Part shown: in pieces, positions 8,743 through 16,239 of the stretch
Layout of the letters: every line of letters starts with the position of its first letter
Numbering within the stretch: the first letter of the stretch is position 1
Assembly (NCBI GenBank): GCA_021828255.1
Contig: JAKASB010000004.1
Location: 1-40,097, forward strand
Origin: a bacterium
Lineage (GTDB): Bacteria; SZUA-79; Acidulodesulfobacterales; Acidulodesulfobacteraceae
DNA length: 40,097 nucleotides
Reading direction: 5' to 3'
Translations under genes and position numbers: made by a program
Notes under the pieces: generated by a model
The model's input: the letters and a program-made list of their open reading frames with translations, nothing else
What the model was told of the DNA's origin: nothing
The model's database searches: none

Positions 8743-9828
8743 ATGTCCGAATTAAGACAGGACCCTACCACAAGAGAATGGGTTATAATCGCTACCGAAA
8801 GAAGAAGAAGACCGCACGAGTTCGGAAGCGATTTTTCATCCAAAAAAGATAAAACCGCGAATCTTCAAGAATATTCTAAGGACTGTCCCTTTTGTTCCGG
8901 AAATGAGTATCTTTCGCCTCATGAAACGGCATCGTATAGAACTTTCGGAACAAATCCTAACTCTAAGGGATGGTGGGTCAGGGTCATTCCTAATAAATTT
9001 GCCGCGCTCTCCCTTGATTTTGAAGAAAATGTCCAAGTATATGAAGGAGTGAGAGCCGTTAATCCAGATTTTTCCGGATATTTTTTTCCAAGAGCTACGG
9101 AAATTTTTAGAGCAAAACCTGGAATCGGCGCACATGAAGTTGTTATAGATACGCCCAAACACAATGAACAGCTGCCGTTTTTTTCCGATAAGCAGATACA
9201 GGAACTTTTCTTAATGTATAGGGAAAGATACTTGAATTTACGTGTCAATCCTAAGTTCAAATATATTATAATATTCAAAAATAGCGGCGCTAATGCGGGG
9301 ACCTCGATCGTTCATTCCCATTCGCAAATTATTGCCACCCCTATAATTCCTCTTACTTTAAGAAACAATATCTCTCAAGCAAGATTTTATTACGACGAGG
9401 TCGGCAGATGCATATTCTGCGATATGATACAGGCAGAAATTGTGGACGGAAGGAGAATTATACTGCAAACCGATGATTTTATAGTTTTTCATCCGTTCGC
9501 TTCCACAAGCCCCTTCGAAACATGGATAATGTCTTTATCGCATGAACCATGTTTTTCGGGTATATCTATCGATAAAATTAAAGCCCTTGGGATTATCGTC
9601 AAAAAAGTTCTTAAGGGTATGTATGATGCATTAGGCGATCCAGACTATAATTTTATATTTAACAATCCGCCTATAGCCGATGAAAAAGAAGATTATTATC
9701 ACTGGAGCTTGAGGATTATTCCCAGATTAACAATGAAAGCAGGCTTCGAGATTGGAACCGGTATGTCCATAAATACTGCTATTCCCGAAGAGACCGCGGA
9801 ATTTATGAGAGGCTTTTTAAAATTTTAA
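8743..9828 (+). CDS. galT: Galactose-1-phosphate uridylyltransferase family protein
   Basis: A HIT-superfamily nucleotidyltransferase. SELRQDPTTREWVIIA at the start, CPFCSGNE (zinc cysteines), NKFAAL and the active-site triad sequence SIVHSHSQIIATP (His-Ser-His-Ser-Gln) are GalT features. The C-terminal half contains CIFCDMI and HWSLRIIPR. Length (361 aa) is normal. It exchanges UMP between a UDP-sugar and a hexose-1-phosphate, although relatives can use ADP-glucose. The HSHSQ version, instead of the enterobacterial HPHGQ, is typical of the wider bacterial/archaeal branch. The end overlaps a slippery heptamer and the HAD gene in the -1 frame; see that entry. It likely provides sugar nucleotides for the envelope. 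Confidence 0.88.
   Translation: MSELRQDPTTREWVIIATERRRRPHEFGSDFSSKKDKTANLQEYSKDCPFCSGNEYLSPHETASYRTFGTNPNSKGWWVRVIPNKFAALSLDFEENVQVYEGVRAVNPDFSGYFFPRATEIFRAKPGIGAHEVVIDTPKHNEQLPFFSDKQIQELFLMYRERYLNLRVNPKFKYIIIFKNSGANAGTSIVHSHSQIIATPIIPLTLRNNISQARFYYDEVGRCIFCDMIQAEIVDGRRIILQTDDFIVFHPFASTSPFETWIMSLSHEPCFSGISIDKIKALGIIVKKVLKGMYDALGDPDYNFIFNNPPIADEKEDYYHWSLRIIPRLTMKAGFEIGTGMSINTAIPEETAEFMRGFLKF
9816..9822 (+). other. Possible -1 slippery heptamer at the end of galT
   Basis: The sequence T TTA AAA, read in the galT frame, fits the X XXY YYZ slippery pattern and lies one codon before the galT stop (9826-9828). A -1 shift there would enter the HAD phosphatase frame, which is open across the junction. 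Runs of T and A are frequent in this genome, so chance is a real alternative. A GAGAGG element at 9807-9812 is closer to the heptamer than in known -1 sites and fits initiation at ATT 9822 better. Confidence 0.3.
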
Positions 9829-10481
9829 AACAATATAATTCTATAATTTTTGATTTAGACGGAACATTAATAGACTCTTTCGAGGCTATTAACGATGCTT
9901 TCGATGCAGTATTTTCTAAATTCCAAAGCAGAAACATAACATTCGAGGAGTCTAACTCTTACGTGGGTGTTCCGCTGGAAGGTCTTCTGGGGAAACTTTT
10001 CGGGAAAGAAAACGAAGAAGAAGCGATAACTATTTTTAGAAACAGATATAAAGAGGTATGTTTTGAAAAAACATCTTTAATGAAGGGAGTAAGAGAACTT
10101 CTTTTATGTCTCAAGGAGGAAAGAAAGTCTTTAAGTATTGCGACTAATAAAACAGGTTCAATATCCAGAAAGTTACTGGAATATTTGGGGATAGACGGAC
10201 TTTTTGATTATGTGTACGGGGTATTTGACGGACTTGAAGGAAAACCTTCGCCTGAAATGATAAATAAAATTGTCGAAAAAACTGCTATCCCTAAAACATC
10301 TACAATATTAATAGGCGATTCCCCGATAGATATAATGACCGCAAAAAATGCAGGCATTCATATTTGCAGCGTAGCTTCGGGGAATCATACTTTTGAAGAG
10401 CTAAAAACATATAACCCCGATTATCTATATGCCGCAATATCTGAATTAAAGCGTATCGATAAAACCGGTGGGCGCGGTTAA
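9822..10481 (+). CDS. HAD-family phosphatase (phosphoglycolate-phosphatase-like) with non-canonical start
   Basis: A HAD hydrolase with all four motifs: IIFDLDGTLID (motif I with the nucleophile Asp), SIATNKTG (motif II), the lysine of GKPSPEMI (motif III) and ILIGDSPIDIMTA (motif IV). The ORF track begins at GTG 9963, which cuts off motif I and therefore cannot be the real start. No ATG, GTG or TTG exists in this frame between motif I and well inside galT. I place the start tentatively at ATT 9822, 9 bases after GAGAGG, giving about 219 residues, a normal Gph length. Alternatives are an ATA or TTA start, a -1 frameshift fusion to GalT, or an assembly error. It abuts mqnA directly. Confidence 0.75.
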   Translation: MLKQYNSIIFDLDGTLIDSFEAINDAFDAVFSKFQSRNITFEESNSYVGVPLEGLLGKLFGKENEEEAITIFRNRYKEVCFEKTSLMKGVRELLLCLKEERKSLSIATNKTGSISRKLLEYLGIDGLFDYVYGVFDGLEGKPSPEMINKIVEKTAIPKTSTILIGDSPIDIMTAKNAGIHICSVASGNHTFEELKTYNPDYLYAAISELKRIDKTGGRG

Positions 10482-11357
10482 ATGATTCGAATCGGAGAAA
10501 TAAATTATCTTAATGTGTATCCGATATATTATTATTTAAAAAAGGCGCTTAAAAATGATAATTTTATGAATTTTGTTCCGGGTAACCCCGCTTTTTTAAA
10601 CAGAGAACTGGGAACGGGGAATATAGATATCAGCCCTTCATCTTCTTTTTATTATATCTTAAATTATAAGTATTCGCATATATTTCCGAACCTTTCAATA
10701 AGTTCCAAAAAAAAAGTAAAAAGCATTTACCTTTTTTCCCCAAAGCAAGTAGAAGATTTTAATGAAAACGAAACAATTTATGTTACCCCCGAAACGCTCA
10801 CATCTATAAATCTTTTGAAGGTTTTACTCGCCGAAATGTATAAAATGGATTTAAATAAAATAAAATTTACAACTTTAAAGTCAAACGATGCATTAGAACT
10901 AGAACTCGGTGCGGTTTCCGGCGGTCAGGCGATAAAAGACGGGATTTTTTTACATATTGGAAATAATGCCTTAAAGTTAATAAAGCATATTCCGGAAGAT
11001 TGCTTTGCTTACGATCTGGCGGATTTATGGTACAAATATACCGGATATCCTTTTGTTTTTGCGCTTTTTATTATAAACAAAAAGGCTTACGATAAAAATA
11101 AAAATGAATTTGATATTTTATATGAATTTCTTATAGAATCAAAAAAAACAGCCGTTTTGGGGTTCAGAGAGGCTGCGCTGTCTATATTGGAATTAGATGA
11201 ATATAAATTTATATCTTACGAAGAACTTATCGACTATTGGACGGAATGTTTAAGTTTCGATTTTGGAAAAAACGAAATTAGAGGATTTAATCTTTACTCG
11301 GAATTATTATATAAAAATAAATTAATATCATCTATCCCGGAACTTAATTTTGTTTAA
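10482..11357 (+). CDS. mqnA: Chorismate dehydratase of the futalosine menaquinone pathway
   Basis: MqnA dehydrates chorismate to 3-[(1-carboxyvinyl)oxy]benzoate, the entry to futalosine-type menaquinone synthesis. The N-terminus IRIGEINYLNVYPIYYYL and the segment GNIDISPSSSFYYIL are characteristic, and the protein (291 aa) has the two-lobed periplasmic-binding-protein-like fold of the family. GYPFVFALFII near residue 195 also fits. The ATG directly follows the HAD stop (TAAATG), so the genes are co-transcribed. The 3' end overlaps the convergent sensor kinase by 14 bases. Menaquinone through this route is common in anaerobic respirers. No other mqn gene lies in the window. Confidence 0.9.
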   Translation: MIRIGEINYLNVYPIYYYLKKALKNDNFMNFVPGNPAFLNRELGTGNIDISPSSSFYYILNYKYSHIFPNLSISSKKKVKSIYLFSPKQVEDFNENETIYVTPETLTSINLLKVLLAEMYKMDLNKIKFTTLKSNDALELELGAVSGGQAIKDGIFLHIGNNALKLIKHIPEDCFAYDLADLWYKYTGYPFVFALFIINKKAYDKNKNEFDILYEFLIESKKTAVLGFREAALSILELDEYKFISYEELIDYWTECLSFDFGKNEIRGFNLYSELLYKNKLISSIPELNFV

Positions 11358-12597
11358 AATTACTTTTTGCCTCCGGTATTATAAAAGAAAATATAAAACC
11401 GTTGCCGAGGCTGCTTTTAATTATTGCCCTGCCTTGAAGAAGTTTTAACGTATGTTTTACGATTGCAAGACCTAATCCGGTTCCTTTATGGGCATCGTTA
11501 TGGGAACTATCGACCCTGAAAAATCTTTCCCCGAGCCTAAAAAGATTAGTGTAGTTAACGCCTTTTCCGTCATCTTCTATCGAAAAGAAAAAGAATTTCC
11601 CGAAGTCTTCTTTAGTTGGAAGATTATCCCATAAAACCGAAGTGTCTTCCATGTTTGAAATGAAATAATCAGCGGCTTTAGAGTCCGCAATGTATCCTTC
11701 AAGCTTAATCGTTCCACCGTTGTCGGTATATTTAACCGCATTCTGAATTAAGTTTGTAATAATTTGATTAATTTTTACAGGATCGGAAATAAATGAAATA
11801 TCAGTTATATTATTAATTATGGTTAGATTTTTTTCTTTTATTTCTTTTTCAAATAAAATCAATGAATGGTCTATGCCGGATTTAATATTGATTTTTTCAT
11901 ATTTTACCGGAGATTTTTCGGTTTCTATATTAGCCAGGGTTATCAGATCGTCGATTAAATAATTAAGCCGTTTTGCATGGTGGTCTATTATATCGATAAA
12001 CTTCATTCTAACATCCGGATTATCGATAGCTCCGTTTTTTAATGTTTCCGTAAAACCCATTATTGCGGCTATAGGGGTTTTTAATTCATGGGATATGTTT
12101 TGAATAAATGCCGCCCGTGCGTTTTCTATTTTTTGAAGATATGTTATATCTCTGATAATAACGGCATATTCATTAGAAGATTCTATCTTTAATATAATAC
12201 AGTTAATTATTTTTTCTTCTGCCCTATCGTAGTATGAAATTTTCTTTTCGATAAATTTAAAATTTATATCTGAAACGGCATTGTCTATTAAAGAATTTAG
12301 CTCTAAATTTCTTGTTAAGATATCGAATTCTTTAATATTTGACTGGATTTTTATGGATCTCATATTTTTATTAAAAGCGCCGTTAACAAATAAGATATTT
12401 TTTCTGCCGTCAATAATTGCCAGACCGTCCATTATATTGTTTAATATGTATAAATAATTTTTTATTTCATCTTGATATTCTTTAAATTTATTTTTAGTAA
12501 ATAATATTTGTATATTTTTATATAAAAAAATATACAAAAAGAATAAAAATAATGATAATATTAAAATATAGAATATAGCCGAAAAAGGATAGCTCAT
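11344..12597 (-). CDS. Sensor histidine kinase, PhoR-like
   Basis: A membrane-bound two-component sensor kinase. One N-terminal hydrophobic segment (about residues 5-28) is followed by a PAS-like domain (NNIMDGLAIIDG) and a HisKA dimerisation domain with H-box QNISHELKTPIAAIMGFTE. The ATPase domain has N-box NLIQNAVKYTDNG, G1 SIEDDGKGV and G2 GTGLGLAIVKHTLK. There is no large periplasmic sensor domain. The ORF track begins at TTG 12603, but ATG 12597 is in frame and more likely. No response regulator is adjacent, so it is an orphan here. It converges with mqnA and diverges from the SurA-like gene, from which it is separated by only 44 very AT-rich bases. Confidence 0.87.
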   Translation of the reverse strand: MSYPFSAIFYILILSLFLFFLYIFLYKNIQILFTKNKFKEYQDEIKNYLYILNNIMDGLAIIDGRKNILFVNGAFNKNMRSIKIQSNIKEFDILTRNLELNSLIDNAVSDINFKFIEKKISYYDRAEEKIINCIILKIESSNEYAVIIRDITYLQKIENARAAFIQNISHELKTPIAAIMGFTETLKNGAIDNPDVRMKFIDIIDHHAKRLNYLIDDLITLANIETEKSPVKYEKINIKSGIDHSLILFEKEIKEKNLTIINNITDISFISDPVKINQIITNLIQNAVKYTDNGGTIKLEGYIADSKAADYFISNMEDTSVLWDNLPTKEDFGKFFFFSIEDDGKGVNYTNLFRLGERFFRVDSSHNDAHKGTGLGLAIVKHTLKLLQGRAIIKSSLGNGFIFSFIIPEAKSNFKQN

Positions 12598-12641
12598 AAC
12601 CAAAATTCTATAATATATTGCAAATAATTTCTATTAAAATC

Positions 12642-13286
12642 ATGAGAAGAAAAATAATAAATAAAAAGATTAATATTTTTACAATATCTTTTCTGTCTTT
12701 TATAATTCTATCACTATCCGTTTCAGGTTCTTACGGATTTTTGACTGATGAGATTGCCGCTTCCATAGGTAATACGCCTATAACTTTAAATGAATTATAT
12801 TTTTTATATAATTTTAACATGGTAAATAATTTAAAATACCGCAACATTAATAAAACCATATCTGACGGCAAATTAAAACATGCTCTGAATCTTTATATAA
12901 ACAGGATGCTAATTTTAAAGCAGGAGGAAAGAACCGGAGGATTATCGATATCCGAAAGTCAGGTTAATAAATTAACTGCCGGCTTTGAAAGAAAATTTAA
13001 AATACTGCATAAAAGAATCGGCTTTAATTTATTTTTGGCAAAATTCGGGTTAAATAAAACCTCTTTTCATACTTTCGTAAAAAATATTCTAATTGAAAAA
13101 ATTTTTATAGGCGAACAGCTTCATTTTTTCTTGTTCACTTTAGAAAACAGCGGAAAAATTGCGCATGGCGCAAGGCAAAAATACAATAAAGAATTGTCTC
13201 TAAAACTAAAAAATTTACTGTTAAGCCTGAAAAGACATGCCAAAATCGAGATAAACGATAATTTTAAACTGAATAAACATGTATGA
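12642..13286 (+). CDS. Exported SurA N-domain-like protein lacking a PPIase domain
   Basis: A predicted periplasmic protein of about 214 residues. A basic N-terminus (MRRKIINKK) and the hydrophobic stretch FTISFLSFIILSLSVSGSYG form a signal peptide. The mature part begins DEIAASIGNTPITLNELYFL, which resembles the start of SurA/PpiD chaperone domains, followed by helices and RMLILKQEER. No parvulin PPIase domain follows. I call it SurA-like with moderate confidence; a plain hypothetical exported protein is the alternative. The ORF track starts at TTG 12618, but ATG 12642 puts the signal peptide in the usual place. The last 8 bases overlap queD. Confidence 0.6.
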   Translation: MRRKIINKKINIFTISFLSFIILSLSVSGSYGFLTDEIAASIGNTPITLNELYFLYNFNMVNNLKYRNINKTISDGKLKHALNLYINRMLILKQEERTGGLSISESQVNKLTAGFERKFKILHKRIGFNLFLAKFGLNKTSFHTFVKNILIEKIFIGEQLHFFLFTLENSGKIAHGARQKYNKELSLKLKNLLLSLKRHAKIEINDNFKLNKHV

Positions 13287-13662
13287 TTTAAAGGTTTTAT
13301 CGGGTTTCTCATCGGCTCATGCCCTTAGAGGTTATAACGGAAAATGCGAAAACATTCACGGTCATAACTGGCATGTTGAACTTATAGTATCTTCAGGCAC
13401 GTTAAATGAAATAGGCCTGGTAATAGATTTTAAATTGCTTAAACAATATCTTAATGAAGTGATAGAAATGCTTGACCATAAATTCATTAATGAAACCGAA
13501 TTTTTTAAAGAAGTAAATCCTTCTGCCGAAAATATTGCCAGATATATATATGAAGAGTTCGAAAAAAAAATAAAAGTAAATAAAATCTTTAATATAGCCG
13601 TTAAAAGAGTTGACGTTTATGAAACTAATTCTTCCATGGCTTCTTATTATAAAATTGATTGA
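13279..13662 (+). CDS. queD: 6-carboxy-5,6,7,8-tetrahydropterin synthase family protein
   Basis: QueD/PTPS family enzyme of 127 residues, a normal length. SSAHALRGYNGKCENIHGHNWHVE holds the zinc histidines and the catalytic cysteine (C..NIHGHNW). GLVIDFKLLK, LDHKFINE and NPSAENIARYIYEEF are also family signatures, and VKRVDVYETNSSMASY near the end carries the substrate-binding glutamate. In bacteria it normally makes the deazapurine precursor for queuosine, and sometimes a folate intermediate. It overlaps the SurA-like gene by 8 bases, suggesting one operon. No other que genes are in view. Confidence 0.9.
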   Translation: MYDLKVLSGFSSAHALRGYNGKCENIHGHNWHVELIVSSGTLNEIGLVIDFKLLKQYLNEVIEMLDHKFINETEFFKEVNPSAENIARYIYEEFEKKIKVNKIFNIAVKRVDVYETNSSMASYYKID

Positions 13663-13717
13663 CTAAAGTTTATTAATAATGTATTAAATATATTAAAGTG
13701 TTTTAAGATGATTTTTA

Positions 13718-13723
13718 TATAAT
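13718..13723 (+). promoter_or_regulatory. Possible -10 element before the PilO-like/TPR gene
   Basis: A TATAAT hexamer in the 100-base gap after queD, 39 bases before the GTG start. No convincing -35 box is visible at 16-18 bases upstream; TTAAAG at 13693 would leave a spacer of 19. AT-rich sequence makes chance matches easy. Confidence 0.3.
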
Positions 13724-13762
13724 TTAAAATTAACTTATTAGATTCCGGCAAATATTATTTTT

Positions 13763-14797
13763 GTGAATAAAAAAATTATCTATTACATCGTTATTTTAGT
13801 TTTTATAGCTTCTGCATTAGGAGTTTTTTTGGTTTACAAAACTCTGAACACAAAAGAAAAAAGGATAGACTCGGCAATAAGCGTAAGGCTTAATAAGCTT
13901 GAGAACATTCAGAAACATATTGCCGAAAGCATAAAGGGTATTAAAAAAATTGGGTTGCCGGTTCTTAGATACGGATATTCTTTTAATGAGAACGATAGTT
14001 ATTTTATTTCTGAAATAGTAAGGGCTTCTAAAAAATACGGTATAAAATTAGGTTATGTTAAATTAATTCATGCAAATAAAAATAAAAATGCGGTTGTTTA
14101 TTTATTTAAAGCATCCGGTTTTGGAAAGCCCGCGGATATTTATTCGTTTATTAAGACGCTGGAATATAATTATAAAATAGAATTAAAGAAGTTTTATATA
14201 AGCAAAAATTTCAATAAAGACGGCCATGTTTCTTTTTCTTCCCTTTTAGCGGTATACGTAATAAACAAGCCTGAAATATTATCCGGTATCGTAAAACTAA
14301 AAGCTAATCTTTTGCCCCCCGATAATTTTGGAATGATAAATCCGTTTGTTAATGTTCCGAAGGCAAAAAAAATATTAACAAGACGGAAAAAAATAAAGGT
14401 AGCCGAAAATGTCTATAAAAAATTATCGAAAGAATCTAACATAAAAAAATCTGATTTTTATAATAAAAAAGGGGTTTCGTTTTTTGAGAAAAATAATTTC
14501 AATAAAGCATTGGTAATGTTTAAAAAGGCTGTTATGTTAAATCCCAATAATTATATGGCGCTATCCAACGAAGCTCTTGTCGGCTACGAGACTAAAAATT
14601 ATAACGAATCTATATTTTATGCAAAAAAGGCGCTGAACCAAAAAAAATTATGGCAGACTAATTTTATTTTAGGATTGGCATACTTACGTAGCGAAAATTT
14701 TTCTAAAGCAGAATATAATTTTAAAGAGGCTTTAAAATTAAACCCTTCGAATGGACAGATTAAATATTATTTAAATATTTCAAAAAATGGACGATAA
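13763..14797 (+). CDS. Inner-membrane protein with PilO-like region and C-terminal TPR repeats
   Basis: No family is recognised outright. The 344-residue product has one N-terminal membrane helix (IIYYIVILVFIASALGVFLVY), then a charged, probably coiled-coil stretch (about 30-60). A globular alpha/beta part with a PADIYSFIKTLEYNYKIELKKF segment follows; its topology resembles PilO/GspM-type pilus assembly proteins. The C-terminus (about 235-340) holds three TPR-like units: SFFEKNNFNKALVMFKKAV, NYNESIFYAKKAL and ENFSKAEYNFKEALKLNPS. The start is GTG with no strong ribosome site. It is followed by a secreted Ig-like repeat protein. I infer a scaffold in the cell envelope; the pilus link is only suggestive. 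Confidence 0.6.
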   Translation: MNKKIIYYIVILVFIASALGVFLVYKTLNTKEKRIDSAISVRLNKLENIQKHIAESIKGIKKIGLPVLRYGYSFNENDSYFISEIVRASKKYGIKLGYVKLIHANKNKNAVVYLFKASGFGKPADIYSFIKTLEYNYKIELKKFYISKNFNKDGHVSFSSLLAVYVINKPEILSGIVKLKANLLPPDNFGMINPFVNVPKAKKILTRRKKIKVAENVYKKLSKESNIKKSDFYNKKGVSFFEKNNFNKALVMFKKAVMLNPNNYMALSNEALVGYETKNYNESIFYAKKALNQKKLWQTNFILGLAYLRSENFSKAEYNFKEALKLNPSNGQIKYYLNISKNGR

Positions 14798-14851
14798 ATA
14801 TGTAATAAAAATATACATACATAATTATCATTTTATAGAGGAAATCCAATT

Positions 14852-15949
14852 ATGAATTTAAATGTAAGAAAAGCGGTAACTTATCGTATCATCCTGCTTC
14901 TAATTTCTATTTTAATTTTATCGGCTTCTACGGGGGCATATGCATTTACCACGATAACTATTCTGCCGGGAAAGTTGAATAATTTTAGAATACACGTTCC
15001 CACTATGGTATCTGCAGGGAGCAAATTCACGGTTAAATTAGTAGCATTGGACGATTACGGCAATGTGATTACCGATTTTGCAAATAAATACGAAGGACTT
15101 AATATAAGAGTTAACATCGGAAATAATAATAGTACGGAAGAGTTAGACATTCCCGCATCGGAATTTAAAAACGGAGCAGTTCATTTTGATTTATCTTATA
15201 AAAAGGCAGGGAATATTACAGTTTCTGCTTTATTTGAGGGCGTTAAAAATATTAGTCCAATTATATATGTCGCTGCAGGTCCTTTTCATAATTTAAAAAT
15301 AGTGACGCCTCGAAAAGCGTCGGCAGGAGAACCTTTCAACGTTAAAGTTTATGCAGTGGACCAGTACGGCAATCCTGTCCGTTTTATGCCTAAGCCAAAC
15401 GGAGATATAAAAGTTTATCTTACGGGAGATAATTTCAAAGTTCGTCCAAGAATTATACCGGCAAATTATATTAAAAACGGCTCAGGCAAATTCAGCTTTA
15501 TTTCTGATAGAGCAGGCTCAAGCCGGCTTAATTTTGAAGTGGATTATGACGGAAGCAGCCATGTTTTTATCAGTAAAAATATCGATATCTACCCATCCTA
15601 TTTCAATAAATTTCTTATATCTACCAATATAGCAAAAGTTCCGGCAGGAAAACCTTTTATAATTAAAATTGTTTCCGTAGATAAATACGGAAACGTAGTA
15701 AATGACATAAATAAAATAAAAGGGAAGGTTAAATTGGTTTTGATTTCAAAAAGCGGGATAGAAAGAAGCAGCCTGTTTAGTTTTAAATCTTTCGATAAAG
15801 GCATTGCTTTAGTAAAAACCGTATTTAACAGGGTCGGCACATTTTCTATTTATGCGAAACCGGAAGGGATAAATTTTAAAAAACTTAAAATGCGTTTGCC
15901 CAAGGTTAACCAGAAAATACGGGCTAAAAGTCTTCTCCTATACAAGTAA
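14852..15949 (+). CDS. Secreted protein of three Ig-like repeats
   Basis: A 365-residue exported protein of unknown function. A signal peptide (LLLISILILSASTGAYA) ends near residue 31. Three repeats of about 105 residues follow, each opening with a hydrophobic strand and then AG-x-x-F-x-V-K-x-x-A-V-D-x-YGN. Visible copies are VSAGSKFTVKLVALDDYGN (53-71), ASAGEPFNVKVYAVDQYGN (156-174) and VPAGKPFIIKIVSVDKYGN (263-281). These resemble bacterial Ig-like/invasin-type beta-sandwich domains. No anchor, LPXTG or membrane segment is seen at the C-terminus, which ends in a basic tail. AGAGGA upstream is a good ribosome site. Likely a periplasmic or surface structural protein. Confidence 0.7.
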   Translation: MNLNVRKAVTYRIILLLISILILSASTGAYAFTTITILPGKLNNFRIHVPTMVSAGSKFTVKLVALDDYGNVITDFANKYEGLNIRVNIGNNNSTEELDIPASEFKNGAVHFDLSYKKAGNITVSALFEGVKNISPIIYVAAGPFHNLKIVTPRKASAGEPFNVKVYAVDQYGNPVRFMPKPNGDIKVYLTGDNFKVRPRIIPANYIKNGSGKFSFISDRAGSSRLNFEVDYDGSSHVFISKNIDIYPSYFNKFLISTNIAKVPAGKPFIIKIVSVDKYGNVVNDINKIKGKVKLVLISKSGIERSSLFSFKSFDKGIALVKTVFNRVGTFSIYAKPEGINFKKLKMRLPKVNQKIRAKSLLLYK

Positions 15950-15965
15950 TAAAAATTCATATTCA

Positions 15966-16052
15966 CTCAAATCCCGATTTAGAAATTTTTATATATGAAT
16001 TACCTGAATTGCTTATTGGAATATATAAATATTTTCTAAATCGGGATTTGGG
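15966..16052. repeat. Long imperfect inverted repeat upstream of tRNA-Cys
   Basis: The arms AAATCCCGATTTAGAAA (15969-15985) and TTTCTAAATCGGGATTT (16033-16049) are perfect 17-base complements. They continue imperfectly inward (TTTTTATATAT against ATATATAAAT) around a loop. The outer edge CTCAAATCC / GGATTTGGG also nearly matches. The 15-base string AAATCGGGATTTGGG (16038-16052) recurs at 18709-18723 before tRNA-Leu. Each arm is itself a small palindrome (AAATC..GATTT). It could be a REP/MITE-type element, or a transcription end signal for the Ig-repeat gene. The rest of the 170-base gap before the tRNA is featureless and AT-rich. Confidence 0.65.
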
Positions 16053-16089
16053 ATTCACTTTTTCTATTTAAAAAAAAATAAAAAAGTAT

Positions 16090-16095
16090 TATAAT
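16090..16095 (+). promoter_or_regulatory. Possible -10 element for tRNA-Cys
   Basis: A perfect TATAAT hexamer 25 bases before the tRNA-Cys gene. The expected -35 position contains only AT-rich sequence, so the promoter call rests on the -10 box and its position. Confidence 0.4.
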
Positions 16096-16120
16096 AATTA
16101 GGTTAGTCCGTAATATTTAA

Positions 16121-16195
16121 GGCGGCATAGCCAAGCGGTAAGGCAGAGGTCTGCAAAACCTTTATACCTCGGTTCAATTCCGAGTGCCGCCTCCA
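16121..16195 (+). tRNA. tRNA-Cys (GCA)
   Basis: The full cloverleaf is readable. Acceptor GGCGGCA pairs with TGCCGCC; the D arm is GCC..GGTAAGGC; the anticodon stem GAGGT/ACCTT (one G-T pair) encloses loop CTGCAAA with anticodon GCA at 16153-16155; and the T arm is CTCGG TTCAATT CCGAG. CCA is encoded (16193-16195). Length is 75 bases. It lies 44 bases upstream of nfnA. Confidence 0.96.
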
Positions 16196-16239
16196 TCAAT
16201 ATATTTATATTTTGATATTTTGCGAGGTATTAAACAATT

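Noticed and set aside
9963-9965. GTG start of the HAD gene in the ORF track
   Set aside because: It removes motif I (DLDGTL), which is required for catalysis and is plainly encoded upstream in the same frame.
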